From the NCBI GenBank assembly GCA_964251385.1, contig CAXUJK010000001.1, positions 868,001 through 932,000 on the forward strand: a DNA stretch of 64,000 nucleotides, written 5' to 3'. The DNA comes from CADCVW01 sp964251385. GTDB lineage: Bacteria; Pseudomonadota; Alphaproteobacteria; Sphingomonadales; Sphingomonadaceae. Under the pieces are notes generated by a model, which was not told the DNA's origin, did no database searches, and was given only the letters and a program-made list of their open reading frames with translations. This document shows positions 26,629 through 36,187 of this stretch, in pieces; position 1 is the stretch's first letter, and each line of letters opens with the position of its first letter. The translations under genes and the position numbers were made by a program.

Positions 26629-28079
26629 AGTCGGCCCATTCCCTGCTGGTTTTCGGCGCGACCGGCGACCTGGCTCAACGGATGCTGCTGCCGTCCTTGC
26701 TCGCGCTGCATGCCGACAGCCTGCTTCCGGAAGGCATGCGGATCATCGCATCGGCTCGAAGCGCGATGAACGACGAGGAATATCGCAACTTCGCCGCCGA
26801 CGCGCTCGCAAGGCAGCCGGCCGCCAAGACGCCGGACAGCGGAACCGCGCGTTCCTTCATGCAGCGGCTGAGCTACGTGACGCTCGATGCGTCGCAGCCC
26901 GACCAGTTCGCGCGCTTGCCGACCGCCATCGACACGGCATCAGGACCGGTGGCGATCTTCCTGTCGACCGCCCCTTCCTTGTTCGAAGACTCAATCGCGG
27001 GCATCGCCGCCGCCGGGCTGTCGGCCGGATGCGCCCGCCTCGCCCTTGAAAAGCCTCTTGGAACCGATCTCTCGTCGAGCCTGAAGATCAACAAGGCGGT
27101 GGCGGAAGCCTTTCCCGAAGAGCGCACGTTCCGGATCGATCATTATCTCGGCAAGGAGACCGTCCAGAACCTTTTGGCCCTGCGTTTCGGCAACTCGCTG
27201 TTCGAACCATTATGGAACGCCGGCGGCATCGATCACGTCCAGATCACCATCTCGGAGGCGGTCGGCCTGGAAGGCCGCGGCGGCTATTACGAAGGTTCGG
27301 GCGCGTTGCGCGACATGGTGCAGAACCACATGCTGCAGCTCCTGGCGCTCGTGGCGATGGAGCCTCCCAGTCAGTTCAACGCGGCGCAGGTGCGCGACGA
27401 AAAGGTCAAGGTTCTGCGCGCGCTCCGTCCGATCGACGCGGGCGCGGTCGCGGCGAATACTGTCATCGGCCAGTACATCGCGGGAACGATGGGCGGCATG
27501 GCGGTCCCCGGCTATGCGGAAGAACTAGGCCGGCCTTCCGCGGTGGAAACATTCGTCGCGTTGAAGGCGCATGTCGACAATTGGCGATGGAAGGGTGTGC
27601 CCTTCTACATGCGCACCGGCAAGCGCATGCCCAATCGGCACTCGCAGATCCTGATCGCGTTCAAGGGCGTCCCGCACTCGATCTTCGCGGGCGAGGGCGC
27701 GGTGCTGCAGGCCAATCGGCTGATCATCCGACTGCAGCCCGAAGAGAATATCAGCCTTCTCACCATGGCCAAGCAGCCGGGCCTGGACCGCAATGGCATT
27801 CGCCTGCGCGAGGTTTCGCTGGACCTCGGAATGGCGGACGCGTTCGCCGACAAGCGGCGACGGATCGCCTACGAACGTCTGCTCCTCGACCTGATCGAGG
27901 GAGATCCGACGCTGTTCGTCCGGCGCGACGAAGTCGAAGCGCAGTGGGCGTGGATCGACGCGATCCGCGATGGCTGGGCCGTCAAGGAGACGGCGCCCAA
28001 GCCCTATGCGGCGGGGACTTGGGGGCCGTCGGCGGCAATCGCTCTGACCGAGCGTGACGGGGTGACCTGGCATGAATGA
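26625..28079 (+). CDS. zwf: Glucose-6-phosphate 1-dehydrogenase
   Basis: NADP/NAD-dependent oxidation of glucose 6-phosphate to 6-phosphogluconolactone, the first step of the Entner-Doudoroff route; 484 residues, the usual length. The nucleotide motif LLVFGATGDLAQRML is at the N-terminus, the lysine motif EKPLGTDLSSS follows, and the substrate signature RIDHYLGKETVQNLLALRF is intact. It is the first gene of zwf-pgl-edd-glk-eda, whose genes overlap or lie within 1-8 bases of each other. It starts 127 bases after the cupin-like gene, so the glycan locus and hexose catabolism may share transcription. Confidence 0.95.
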   Translation: MKSAHSLLVFGATGDLAQRMLLPSLLALHADSLLPEGMRIIASARSAMNDEEYRNFAADALARQPAAKTPDSGTARSFMQRLSYVTLDASQPDQFARLPTAIDTASGPVAIFLSTAPSLFEDSIAGIAAAGLSAGCARLALEKPLGTDLSSSLKINKAVAEAFPEERTFRIDHYLGKETVQNLLALRFGNSLFEPLWNAGGIDHVQITISEAVGLEGRGGYYEGSGALRDMVQNHMLQLLALVAMEPPSQFNAAQVRDEKVKVLRALRPIDAGAVAANTVIGQYIAGTMGGMAVPGYAEELGRPSAVETFVALKAHVDNWRWKGVPFYMRTGKRMPNRHSQILIAFKGVPHSIFAGEGAVLQANRLIIRLQPEENISLLTMAKQPGLDRNGIRLREVSLDLGMADAFADKRRRIAYERLLLDLIEGDPTLFVRRDEVEAQWAWIDAIRDGWAVKETAPKPYAAGTWGPSAAIALTERDGVTWHE

Positions 28080-28695
28080 GCCGGCAGGCCCGGTCGTCTG
28101 GGCGGAACGGTCGGACGCGGCCAGCGTCGCTGATCATCTCGCGGCGGTGATCGGCAGGCCGGCGCAGACCGTGCTGGCCGTGCCGGGAGGACGAACCCCG
28201 CTCCCCATCTTCGAAGCGCTCGCGGCGCGAGACCTTCCGTGGAACGGCACGAGCTTCGGCCTGACGGACGACCGCATGGTTTCCGCGGACCACCCGGCCA
28301 GCAATCTGGGCCTGCTGCGCCGGGCGTTTGGTGGAACCGGTGCCAAGATTCGCGCGCTCGAAGTCGGCAGCAAACCGCTCCGCTACGACCTCGTCTGGGT
28401 CGGGATGGGAGAAGACGGACATGTCGCCTCCATTTTTCCCAACGCTGTCGACGGGCTCCCCCAAGCTCCCGCAGCGGTGCGAACGATTCCCGACCCGCTG
28501 CCGCCAGAGGCTCCGTTCGAACGGGTGACCCTGACGCTCGGGGCCATGGCGAACTGCGTCGAGATGATCCTCGTGATCAAAGGACCAAGAAAGCGCGACC
28601 TTGTCATGGACGCGCTCGACGGTCGTTCCAACCTTCCAATTGGACGATTGCTCGCGCTTCTGCCGTCTCCCCTCACCATCTACTGGACCCCATGA
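28072..28695 (+). CDS. pgl: 6-phosphogluconolactonase
   Basis: Hydrolyses 6-phosphogluconolactone to 6-phosphogluconate; 207 residues, short but within the DevB/Pgl range. Family motifs are VLAVPGGRTPLPIFEAL, LTDDRMVSADHPASNLGLL, WVGMGEDGHVASIFPN and VTLTLGAM near the end. The ATG lies 8 bases inside the zwf gene. The stop is directly followed by the edd start. Function is secure from sequence plus operon position. Confidence 0.92.
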   Translation: MNEPAGPVVWAERSDAASVADHLAAVIGRPAQTVLAVPGGRTPLPIFEALAARDLPWNGTSFGLTDDRMVSADHPASNLGLLRRAFGGTGAKIRALEVGSKPLRYDLVWVGMGEDGHVASIFPNAVDGLPQAPAAVRTIPDPLPPEAPFERVTLTLGAMANCVEMILVIKGPRKRDLVMDALDGRSNLPIGRLLALLPSPLTIYWTP

Positions 28696-28696
28696 C

Positions 28697-30514
28697 ATGA
28701 CGCTGCATCCCGCCGTGGCCGCGGTCACCGACCGCATCGTGGAACGATCCAAGGCGCATCGCGGGCGCTATCTCGACCTCGTCGCGCGCGAGGCCGAAGG
28801 CGGCATCGGCCGGCCGCGCTTGAGCTGCGGTAACTTCGCGCACGGCTTCGCCGCCGCGGGTGACGACAAGCCCGCGATCCGCGGCGGCCGGTCGGTCAAT
28901 ATCGGCATCGTCACGTCGTACAACGACATGCTGTCCGCGCATCAGCCCTACGCCCGCTACCCCGAGCAGATGAAGCTGTTCGCGCGCGAGGTCGGGGCCA
29001 CCGCGCAGGTCGCGGGCGGGGTTCCCGCCATGTGCGACGGCGTGACGCAGGGGCAGGCCGGCATGGATTTGTCGCTGTTCAGCCGCGACACGATCGCGCT
29101 GTCGACCGCCGTCGCGCTGAGCCACGGCATGTTCGAGGCGGTGGCGCTGCTCGGCATCTGCGACAAGATCGTGCCCGGGCTGCTGATCGGCGCGCTGCGC
29201 TTCGGCCACCTGCCCGCGATCCTGATCCCGGCCGGCCCGATGCCGTCGGGCCTCGCGAACAAGGAGAAGCAGCGAGTCCGCCAGTTGCATGCCGAGGGCA
29301 AGGCGACCCGCGAACAGCTGCTGGAGGCGGAGGCCGCGTCCTACCATTCGGCCGGCACCTGCACATTCTACGGCACCGCGAACAGCAACCAGATGATGAT
29401 GGAGCTCATGGGATTGCACATGCCCGCCGCCGCCTTCGTCAACCCCGGAACGAAGCTTCGCCAGGAACTGACCCGCGCCGCCGTGCACCGGCTGGCCGCG
29501 ATCACGCGGGGCGGCAACGACTACCGGCCGCTCGGGCGCTGCGTCGACGAACGCGCGATCGTCAACGCGACCGTGGGCCTGCTCGCCACGGGCGGTTCGA
29601 CCAACCACGCGATCCACATTCCCGCCATCGCGCGCGCGGCGGGCATCGTCATCGACTGGGAGGACATCGACCGCTTGTCGGCGGCGGTGCCGCTGATCGC
29701 GCGCGTCTACCCCAACGGATCGGGCGACGTGAACGACTTCCATGCGGCCGGCGGGATCGGCTTCGTCATCCGCACGCTGCTCGATGCCGGGCTGCTTCAC
29801 GGCGACATCCTGACGGTCGCCGGCGACGATCTTGACGACTATGCGGTGGAGCCGGCCCTCGTGGACGACCAACTCGCCTGGCACGCCTCCCCCGCCGCTC
29901 CGCATGACGAGACGATGCTGCGTCCCGCCGATCGTCCGTTCGCACCGGACGGCGGCATGCGGCTGGTCGCGGGCAATCTGGGTCGTGCGACGTTCAAGAC
30001 CAGCGCGGTCGATCCGTCCCGCTGGACGGTGGAGGCGCCGGCCCGCATCTTCGCCGACCAGGACGAGGTCCTCACCGCCTTCAAGGCGGGCGAACTCGAG
30101 CGCGATGTCGTCGTGGTCGTGCGGTTCCAGGGCCCACGCGCGAACGGCATGCCCGAACTCCACAAGCTCACCCCGTCCTTGGGCGTGCTGCAGGACCGGG
30201 GTTTCCGGGTCGCGCTCGTCACGGACGGTCGCATGTCGGGCGCATCGGGCAAGGTACCGGCCGCGATCCACGTCACGCCCGAAGGGTTGGGAGGCGGGCC
30301 GCTCTCCCGCTTGCGCGATGGTGACATGGTACGGTTGTGCGCGCTCAACGGAACGCTGGACGCGCTCGTCGACGACTTCGATGCGCGCGAGCCGGCGGTC
30401 GCGCCGCCGCCTCTCGGGACCGGCCGTGAACTCTTCGCCATGATGCGGCACGGCGCCGACGGGGCGGAGCGCGGGGCGTCCGCGATGCTCGCCGCGATGG
30501 AAGAGGATCGATGA
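28697..30514 (+). CDS. edd: Phosphogluconate dehydratase
   Basis: Iron-sulfur dehydratase of the IlvD/Edd family converting 6-phosphogluconate to 2-keto-3-deoxy-6-phosphogluconate; 605 residues, as expected. Edd landmarks include IGIVTSYNDMLSAHQPY, GGVPAMCDGVTQGQAGM, the cluster cysteines in GICDKIVPG and AGTCTFYGTANSNQMMME, LLATGGSTNHAIHIP and VTDGRMSGASGKVPA. The ATG at 28697 comes right after the pgl stop; the longer frame is only pgl shadow. The 3' end overlaps glk by 4 bases. Confidence 0.95.
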   Translation: MTLHPAVAAVTDRIVERSKAHRGRYLDLVAREAEGGIGRPRLSCGNFAHGFAAAGDDKPAIRGGRSVNIGIVTSYNDMLSAHQPYARYPEQMKLFAREVGATAQVAGGVPAMCDGVTQGQAGMDLSLFSRDTIALSTAVALSHGMFEAVALLGICDKIVPGLLIGALRFGHLPAILIPAGPMPSGLANKEKQRVRQLHAEGKATREQLLEAEAASYHSAGTCTFYGTANSNQMMMELMGLHMPAAAFVNPGTKLRQELTRAAVHRLAAITRGGNDYRPLGRCVDERAIVNATVGLLATGGSTNHAIHIPAIARAAGIVIDWEDIDRLSAAVPLIARVYPNGSGDVNDFHAAGGIGFVIRTLLDAGLLHGDILTVAGDDLDDYAVEPALVDDQLAWHASPAAPHDETMLRPADRPFAPDGGMRLVAGNLGRATFKTSAVDPSRWTVEAPARIFADQDEVLTAFKAGELERDVVVVVRFQGPRANGMPELHKLTPSLGVLQDRGFRVALVTDGRMSGASGKVPAAIHVTPEGLGGGPLSRLRDGDMVRLCALNGTLDALVDDFDAREPAVAPPPLGTGRELFAMMRHGADGAERGASAMLAAMEEDR

Positions 30515-31503
30515 CCGAAATCGTGGCGGTCGACATCGGGGGCACGCATGCGCGCTTCGCCATCGCGGAGATCGCGGACGGGAGGGTGCGGTCGTTGGGC
30601 CAACCCTGCACGCTGCGGACCGCCGAACATGCCAGCCTGCAGACCGCGTGGGAGGATTTCGGGCTCCACCTGGGACGCGCGCTCCCGCCCGCCGCCGGGA
30701 TCGCGCTGGCGGGTCCCGTCCATGGCGAGGTCCTCAAGCTCACCAACAACCCCTGGGTGATCCGCCCCGGCCTGATCCCGGACAAGCTGGGTGCGACGCG
30801 ATACTCGCTGGTCAACGATTTCGGCGCGGTCGCGCATGCCGTCGCGCAACTGGACGAGGTCAATTTCCGGCATGTCTGCGGCACCGAACGGCCGCTGCCG
30901 GACCGCGGAGTCATCAGCGTCGTCGGTCCCGGCACGGGCCTCGGCGTCGGCCAGCTGCTGCGCGTCGACGGACGCTATCACGTGATCGAAACCGAAGGCG
31001 GGCATATCGACTTCGCGCCGCTCGACAGCCTGGAAGACCAGATCCTGACGCAGTTGCGCAAACGCTACCGCCGCGTGTCGGTCGAGCGCGTGGTGTGCGG
31101 CATGGGGCTGACCAACATCTACGAAGCGTTGCTGCAGATCGAGGCGGGGCACAGCGAAGTCGAACATCATCGGCCCGATTATCCCGATGAGAAGGCGCTG
31201 TGGACCGCCGCGCTTGCGGGCACGGACAGCCTCGCCGCCGCCGCGCTCGACCGCTTCTGCCTTTCGCTGGGCGCGATCGCGGGCGACATTGCGTTGGCGC
31301 AGGGCGCTTCGGCGGTGGTCATCGCGGGCGGGCTGGGCCTGCGGCTCGCGGACCACCTGCCCCGTTCGGGCTTCCGCGACCGGTTCATCGCAAAGGGACG
31401 ATTTGAACGCCACATGGCCGAAATTCCCGTCAAGCTCATCACCCACCCCCAACCCGGGCTTTTCGGCGCGGCGGCGGCCTTCGCGGAGCGGTTCGGCCAA
31501 TGA
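30511..31503 (+). CDS. glk: Glucokinase
   Basis: ATP-dependent glucokinase of the classical proteobacterial Glk family, 330 residues. It starts MTEIVAVDIGGTHARFAIAE (phosphate-1 motif) and has LTNNPWVI, LVNDFGAVAHAVA (catalytic Asp), VVGPGTGLGVGQLL, and TEGGHIDFAPLD. It lacks the ROK cysteine-zinc site, so it is distinct from the ROK kinase at 1.6 kb. Position inside the Entner-Doudoroff operon gives glucose 6-phosphate for zwf. It overlaps edd and eda by 4 bases each. Confidence 0.94.
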   Translation: MTEIVAVDIGGTHARFAIAEIADGRVRSLGQPCTLRTAEHASLQTAWEDFGLHLGRALPPAAGIALAGPVHGEVLKLTNNPWVIRPGLIPDKLGATRYSLVNDFGAVAHAVAQLDEVNFRHVCGTERPLPDRGVISVVGPGTGLGVGQLLRVDGRYHVIETEGGHIDFAPLDSLEDQILTQLRKRYRRVSVERVVCGMGLTNIYEALLQIEAGHSEVEHHRPDYPDEKALWTAALAGTDSLAAAALDRFCLSLGAIAGDIALAQGASAVVIAGGLGLRLADHLPRSGFRDRFIAKGRFERHMAEIPVKLITHPQPGLFGAAAAFAERFGQ

Positions 31504-32153
31504 ACGAGCAGACCTTGAGCATCGACGGGATCATGCGCCTGTCCCCCGTGATCCCGGTCCTGGTCGTCGAGGAGGCGGTCTACGCGCGCCCGGTCGCCGA
31601 GGCCCTCGTCCGCGGAGGACTGCGCGTGCTCGAAGTGACGCTACGGACGCCCGCGGCCCTGGAGGTCATCAAGGAAATGTCGAAGGTCGATGGAGCGATC
31701 GTCGGTGCGGGAACCGTGCTTTCCGCGGCTGACGCCGATCGCAGCGTCGAGGCCGGCGCGCGTTTCCTGGTGTCGCCGGGCCTCACCGACAAAGTAGCGC
31801 GGGCGGCCGGGGAGCGAGACGTTCCCTTTCTCCCCGGGGTCTCCAGCGCGGGCGACATCATGCGCGGCCTGGACCTCGGCCTGAACCGGTTCAAGTTCTT
31901 TCCGGCGGAAGCGGCGGGCGGATTGGCTGCGTTGAAGAGCCTCGCCGCTCCCTTCGGCGACGTGCGCTTCTGCCCCACGGGCGGCGTCACCGCGGAGACG
32001 GCCCCGGCCTGGCTGGCGCACGTCGCCGTCCTTTGCGTCGGAGGCAGCTGGCTGGTTCCCCCCGGTGCCCCCGATCCGGAAAGCATCGTCGCGGCGGCTC
32101 GCCAAGCGGCCGGGCTGGCGGCGGACGGCCGGGCGGGAGCGGCAGGACGTTAA
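31500..32153 (+). CDS. eda: KDPG aldolase
   Basis: 2-keto-3-deoxy-6-phosphogluconate aldolase, producing pyruvate and glyceraldehyde 3-phosphate; 217 residues. Class-I aldolase landmarks are LEVTLRTPAALEVI, IVGAGTVLSAADADRS, FLVSPGLTDKV, FLPGVSSAGDI and the Schiff-base lysine in NRFKFFPAEAAGG, then FCPTGGVT. It closes the operon. About 165 bases follow before the next gene, with an imperfect GC-rich hairpin but no clear T-run. Confidence 0.95.
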   Translation: MNEQTLSIDGIMRLSPVIPVLVVEEAVYARPVAEALVRGGLRVLEVTLRTPAALEVIKEMSKVDGAIVGAGTVLSAADADRSVEAGARFLVSPGLTDKVARAAGERDVPFLPGVSSAGDIMRGLDLGLNRFKFFPAEAAGGLAALKSLAAPFGDVRFCPTGGVTAETAPAWLAHVAVLCVGGSWLVPPGAPDPESIVAAARQAAGLAADGRAGAAGR

Positions 32154-32317
32154 CGTCGACACCCGGTTGGAACATCGGCCGGGAGGACCGGACACGTCTT
32201 CGTAAACTCATTTGGTGGAGCTCACGGCCGTTTCGGACCGATCAAGGCGGTATCGCTGGATAGTAGGAAACGAGATCATAAGAATTCCTGGACAAGAAGA
32301 TGTCGAGGGAAACGCAC

Positions 32318-34087
32318 ATGACGAGTCAGAACGAGGCCGCGCGCATCCACGCGCTTCATCAACTTAAACTTATCGATACTTCGCCCAGCGAGAGCTTCGA
32401 TCGAATCACCAGAATGGCGGGTCGGCTCTTCGGGCTGGACACGGCGGCGATATCTCTGACCGATAGCGACCGGCAATGGTTCAAGTCGCGTCTCGGAATC
32501 TCGGACACGTCCATGCCCAGGCATGATGCGCCCTGCAACGAGGTCACGCAAACCAGCCGCACGCTGGTCGTACCCGATCTCCTCGACCATTCGCGCTACG
32601 TCGACAGCACCTTGGCCGGCACGGGCGCGCGCTTCTACGCGGGCGCGCCGCTCATCACGCAGGAAGGCCACTGTTTAGGATCGCTTTGCGTCGTGGGCGG
32701 GACGCCGCGAAGTGCGACGAACGAGGAACTGTCTTCGCTTGGCGACCTCGCGGCGATGGTCATGGCGCAGATCGAGCTTCAGCACGCTTATGGACGCGTC
32801 GACGCGGTAAGCGGCCTCGCGAATCGCAATCAGTTCATCGAGGATCTGCATGACCTAGCTCTCGATACGCCCGCTCGACCGCGGATCGCCGTGTTGGTCG
32901 ATCTGGCGCAGAACAGCGAACTGGACAGCGTCGGCCGCGTCATGGGGCCCGCCTACGTGGACGAAATCGTTCGCGGTGCAGTTCGCTCGATGCAATCCAT
33001 GCTTCCCGAAGGCGGCACCGCTTATCATGTCGCGGCAACGCAGCTGGTCTTCCTGGCACCGTCCGGAGCCGGCCGGGACTTCCTCGATAGGATCGAAGCC
33101 GACCTTTCGGGGATACGGACGCAATCGAGCATCAGCTTCTCCACGACCGTCGCGATCGGAGCGGTGCCGTTCGTCTTAGGCGAAACGAGCCCTCAAGACG
33201 TTCTGCGGATGGGCTACAGCGCGGCTCAAGATGCCCGAACCAACGAACGCGTGCTAAGCGTCTACTCGTGCGCAAGCGACGACAGCCATCGTCGTCGCCA
33301 CGATCTCCTGAACGCTTTCGCCGCGGCGCTCGATGAGCCCGGTCAGCTCAGCCTTGTGTATCAGCCGCGAATCGATCTTGGATCCGGGCGATGCGCTTCG
33401 GTCGAGGCGCTGTTGCGATGGCGGCACCCTGTTCTGGGAGAGATTTCGCCCGCGGAATTCATCCCGATCATCGAACGGACTTCGCTGATGGCGGCGACCA
33501 CGACGTGGGTAATCGATCGCGCCATGCGGCAAACAGCCGAATGGATCTCCGACGGCCTGGACCTTTGCGTGTCGATCAATGTCTCGGCCGCGAATCTTTG
33601 TGAACTCGATTTCGCCGCCAGAGTGCAGCTCTACCTTCTCAAATACCGGCTGCATGCGCGGAGCGTCGAGATTGAGCTTACGGAAAGCGCGATCATGAGC
33701 AAGTCGGGACATGCCATGGGCCAATTGTCCGCGCTTCGAGATGCCGGCGTCCGTCTCGCCATAGACGATTTCGGAACCGGCTACAGTAGCTTGTCCTATC
33801 TTCAAAGACTCCCGGCTCACGTGGTCAAGATCGACCAATCCTTCCTGCGCGATCTGACGGCCGACACGCGCGAACACGCGCTCGTGCGGTCGATGATCAC
33901 GCTATCCCACGATCTTGGCTACCGCGTCGTCGCGGAAGGTGTCGAAACCGCCCTGGCCCTTGAACTGCTGATCCAACTTGGTTGCGACGAAGCTCAAGGC
34001 TTCTTGTTCGCGCGTCCGCTCGCGGCCACCGACATCAAGGGGTGGGTCCGCGATCGATCCGACCAGGATCTGCGACTGGCGGCTTGA
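32318..34087 (+). CDS. GAF / degenerate GGDEF / EAL cyclic-di-GMP phosphodiesterase
   Basis: Soluble signalling protein of 589 residues with three parts: an N-terminal GAF domain (about 10-150, DAPCNEVTQTSRTLVVPDLL, YAGAPLITQEGHCLGSLCVVGG), a GGDEF-like region (about 155-315) with no GG(D/E)EF signature, and a C-terminal EAL domain. The EAL part keeps the active-site motifs: SVEALLRW, ELTESAIM, AIDDFGTGYSSLSYL, KIDQSFLRDL, AEGVET and AQGFLF, so it should hydrolyse cyclic di-GMP. The start at 32318 has GAGGGA eight bases upstream, better than the ATG at 32300. It is not obviously part of the neighbouring operons. Confidence 0.88.
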   Translation: MTSQNEAARIHALHQLKLIDTSPSESFDRITRMAGRLFGLDTAAISLTDSDRQWFKSRLGISDTSMPRHDAPCNEVTQTSRTLVVPDLLDHSRYVDSTLAGTGARFYAGAPLITQEGHCLGSLCVVGGTPRSATNEELSSLGDLAAMVMAQIELQHAYGRVDAVSGLANRNQFIEDLHDLALDTPARPRIAVLVDLAQNSELDSVGRVMGPAYVDEIVRGAVRSMQSMLPEGGTAYHVAATQLVFLAPSGAGRDFLDRIEADLSGIRTQSSISFSTTVAIGAVPFVLGETSPQDVLRMGYSAAQDARTNERVLSVYSCASDDSHRRRHDLLNAFAAALDEPGQLSLVYQPRIDLGSGRCASVEALLRWRHPVLGEISPAEFIPIIERTSLMAATTTWVIDRAMRQTAEWISDGLDLCVSINVSAANLCELDFAARVQLYLLKYRLHARSVEIELTESAIMSKSGHAMGQLSALRDAGVRLAIDDFGTGYSSLSYLQRLPAHVVKIDQSFLRDLTADTREHALVRSMITLSHDLGYRVVAEGVETALALELLIQLGCDEAQGFLFARPLAATDIKGWVRDRSDQDLRLAA

Positions 34088-34226
34088 GCTTCCGTTTGAC
34101 CTATCGCGGAAACGCGACCTTGCGATGTGGGCACGGAACGGACGGGAAGCAAATCGCGAGCGGCGCCCGCATCTTTCCGGAAGCGTCGGAAACAGGCAAG
34201 ACAAGCGGCTTGAGGACGAGGCGCCC

Positions 34227-34646
34227 ATGATCAACGACGCGACTAACGCCCCGGCGGATTTTCCCTCGTTCCGAGACGGCGTGAGGAAACGCCCGACCTT
34301 GACGCTGTCGAGGAACGCAGACCCCGCGCGCTCCGGGGCAACGCTCGCAGCGCTGGAGATCATCCGCCGCGCGATCATCGGCCGGCACGGCATCGCCGCC
34401 GTTTACAACAAGGGCACGGTGCAACTCGCGCCCTACATCCTGTTTGAAAGACGAGAGGGGTTGTTCGTGGACGGTCTCGTGCTGGGCCGGAACGAAGTGG
34501 CCCCTGCGGAAGCGAAGATCGGCAGCTTCAAGCTGGCGGGTCTCACCGCCGTGGACATCGCGGGCCAGTCCTCGCCCGCGCATCCCGTATTCGATAGGAA
34601 TGCGCTCAAATACGACGGTACGACGCTGCTGGTCATAGCCGATTGA
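34227..34646 (+). CDS. Small conserved-looking protein with WYL-like fold features
   Basis: A 139-residue protein of unknown function. The first half is helical (SGATLAALEIIRRAIIGRHG). The second half (AAVYNKGTVQLAPYILFERR, then LFVDGLVLGR and FKLAGLTAVDI) has the order tyrosine - proline - FVDG - FKL...V that is reminiscent of ligand-binding WYL domains, but no DNA-binding domain accompanies it. The ATG has a weak ribosome site. I do not recognise a named family; the WYL resemblance is inference. Confidence 0.55.
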   Translation: MINDATNAPADFPSFRDGVRKRPTLTLSRNADPARSGATLAALEIIRRAIIGRHGIAAVYNKGTVQLAPYILFERREGLFVDGLVLGRNEVAPAEAKIGSFKLAGLTAVDIAGQSSPAHPVFDRNALKYDGTTLLVIAD

Positions 34647-34797
34647 CGACGCCGCATGCCGCAAGGGTGCGTGACGGCAACGGATCAGGAGATTATCGAC
34701 GCAGGCGTAGTCGGTGCCTTGCCGCACGACCGGCGGACATGCCCGTCGCGCCTGGATCACCCGTCCCGATCTTCGATACGAAACGACTAGCGGCGGA

Positions 34798-36024
34798 TTA
34801 CGGCTGGACCCGCAACATGGCCACGCCGTGCGGGTCGACGGTGGCGCGCACCGCGCCGCGTCGTCTGCCCAGATCGCGGTGCGCCCAAAGATCGCGCACC
34901 GTCGCGCCAAGCCGATCGGGCAGGCCCAACTGCTCCCAGGAAGCGGCAATCTCCACTGGCTTCGTGCCGCGGTTCAGCAGCAGCACCGCGCGTGCGCCGC
35001 CCGCCAACGGCTTGACCCAGACTTCCCGATTGCCATCATTCCAAACTCTCCGGCCCTGGATCCCCAGTCGATCCTGATCGACGGCGATCACGTCCTTGTT
35101 CAACAGGATCGCACGCGTCGCGGCATCCATCGCGGTCACGTCGTTGCCCGCGATCAGGGGCGCGGCCATCATCGCCCATAACGAGAAGTGCGCGCGATAT
35201 TCGGTGTCGCTCAGGCCGCCGTTGCCGACTTCGAGCATGTCGGGATCGTTCCAATGGCCGGGGCCCGCGTGCGGCCATAGTGACTCGTTCATGTCGGCGA
35301 TCGACATGACGCCCCAGCTGTAGTTGTATTTGCCCTCCCACTTGTCGGTAATGTCGCCGGTGGTGCGCCACAGGTTTCCGATCTTCTTGCCCCAGTCCCA
35401 CGGCCGGTTGTTGCCCCATTCGCAGATCGACAGCACCACGTCGCGGCCGGTCGCGCGCAGGGCGTCCGCCATCAGCGCATAGGCTTCCTCCGCGTTGCGG
35501 GTGCCGGTGTTGCACCAGTCGTATTTGAGGTAGTCGACCCTCCACCGGGCATAGGTCAGCGCGTCCTGATACTCGAAGCCCTGGCTTCCCGGCCGGCCGC
35601 CGCACGTCTTGCGGCCCGCGTCCGAATAGATACCGAACTTCAAACCCCTGGCGTGAACGTAATCGGCGAGCGCCTTCATACCGCTGGGAAAACGGACCGG
35701 GTCCGCCGTGATGAAGCCCTCGCGGTCGCGCGCGCCGTGCCAGCAGTCGTCGACGACGACGAATTCGTACCCTGCGTCCTTCATGCCCGTGGACACCATC
35801 GCATCGGCGACGCGGCGCACGGTCGCTTCGTCGATCTTGCAGTTGAACTTGTTCCAACTGTTCCACCCCATCGGCGGCCGCTGAGCGAGGCCGTTCGCGA
35901 CGCGCGAAGGGTCCTTGGACGGCGCCAGCGTGTTCTGGTCGATCGTCTCCTGCGCCGACGCGCTCGCGCATGCCAGAAGCGTTGCCGCGGCCGCGACCGC
36001 GCCGCGCAAGTTCGTGAGTTTCAT
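34798..36024 (-). CDS. GH27 alpha-galactosidase
   Basis: Secreted family 27 alpha-galactosidase of 408 residues. A signal peptide (MKLTNLRGAVAAAATLLACA, ending ASASAQ) precedes QRPPMGWNSWNKFNC. The catalytic residues are visible: VDYLKYDWCNTG (nucleophile Asp) and GHWNDPDMLEVGN (acid/base Asp). A C-terminal beta domain (VIAVDQDRLGIQGRRV onward) completes the fold. Start at 36024 follows GAGAGAG; longer frames lack signal peptides. It would strip alpha-1,6-galactose from galactomannan, complementing the mannanases 10-30 kb away, although a different transcript carries it. Confidence 0.93.
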   Translation of the reverse strand: MKLTNLRGAVAAAATLLACASASAQETIDQNTLAPSKDPSRVANGLAQRPPMGWNSWNKFNCKIDEATVRRVADAMVSTGMKDAGYEFVVVDDCWHGARDREGFITADPVRFPSGMKALADYVHARGLKFGIYSDAGRKTCGGRPGSQGFEYQDALTYARWRVDYLKYDWCNTGTRNAEEAYALMADALRATGRDVVLSICEWGNNRPWDWGKKIGNLWRTTGDITDKWEGKYNYSWGVMSIADMNESLWPHAGPGHWNDPDMLEVGNGGLSDTEYRAHFSLWAMMAAPLIAGNDVTAMDAATRAILLNKDVIAVDQDRLGIQGRRVWNDGNREVWVKPLAGGARAVLLLNRGTKPVEIAASWEQLGLPDRLGATVRDLWAHRDLGRRRGAVRATVDPHGVAMLRVQP

Positions 36025-36187
36025 CGCGCTCTCTCTCGATATCGGCATACCCGCCGGCCTCGGCGACGAGCGGAGACTAGGGACCTCGCCCTCAGCCATC
36101 AAGCCGATCCGCCGACCCCGATCATCGCAGTCTTGCGCGCGGGGCGGATCCCGTATCATAATCGGCAGGAACGGGGAGGGGTCGCCG

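Noticed and set aside
28673..30451. A 592-codon minus-strand frame opposite edd
   Set aside because: Antisense shadow of a gene with unambiguous Edd motifs.
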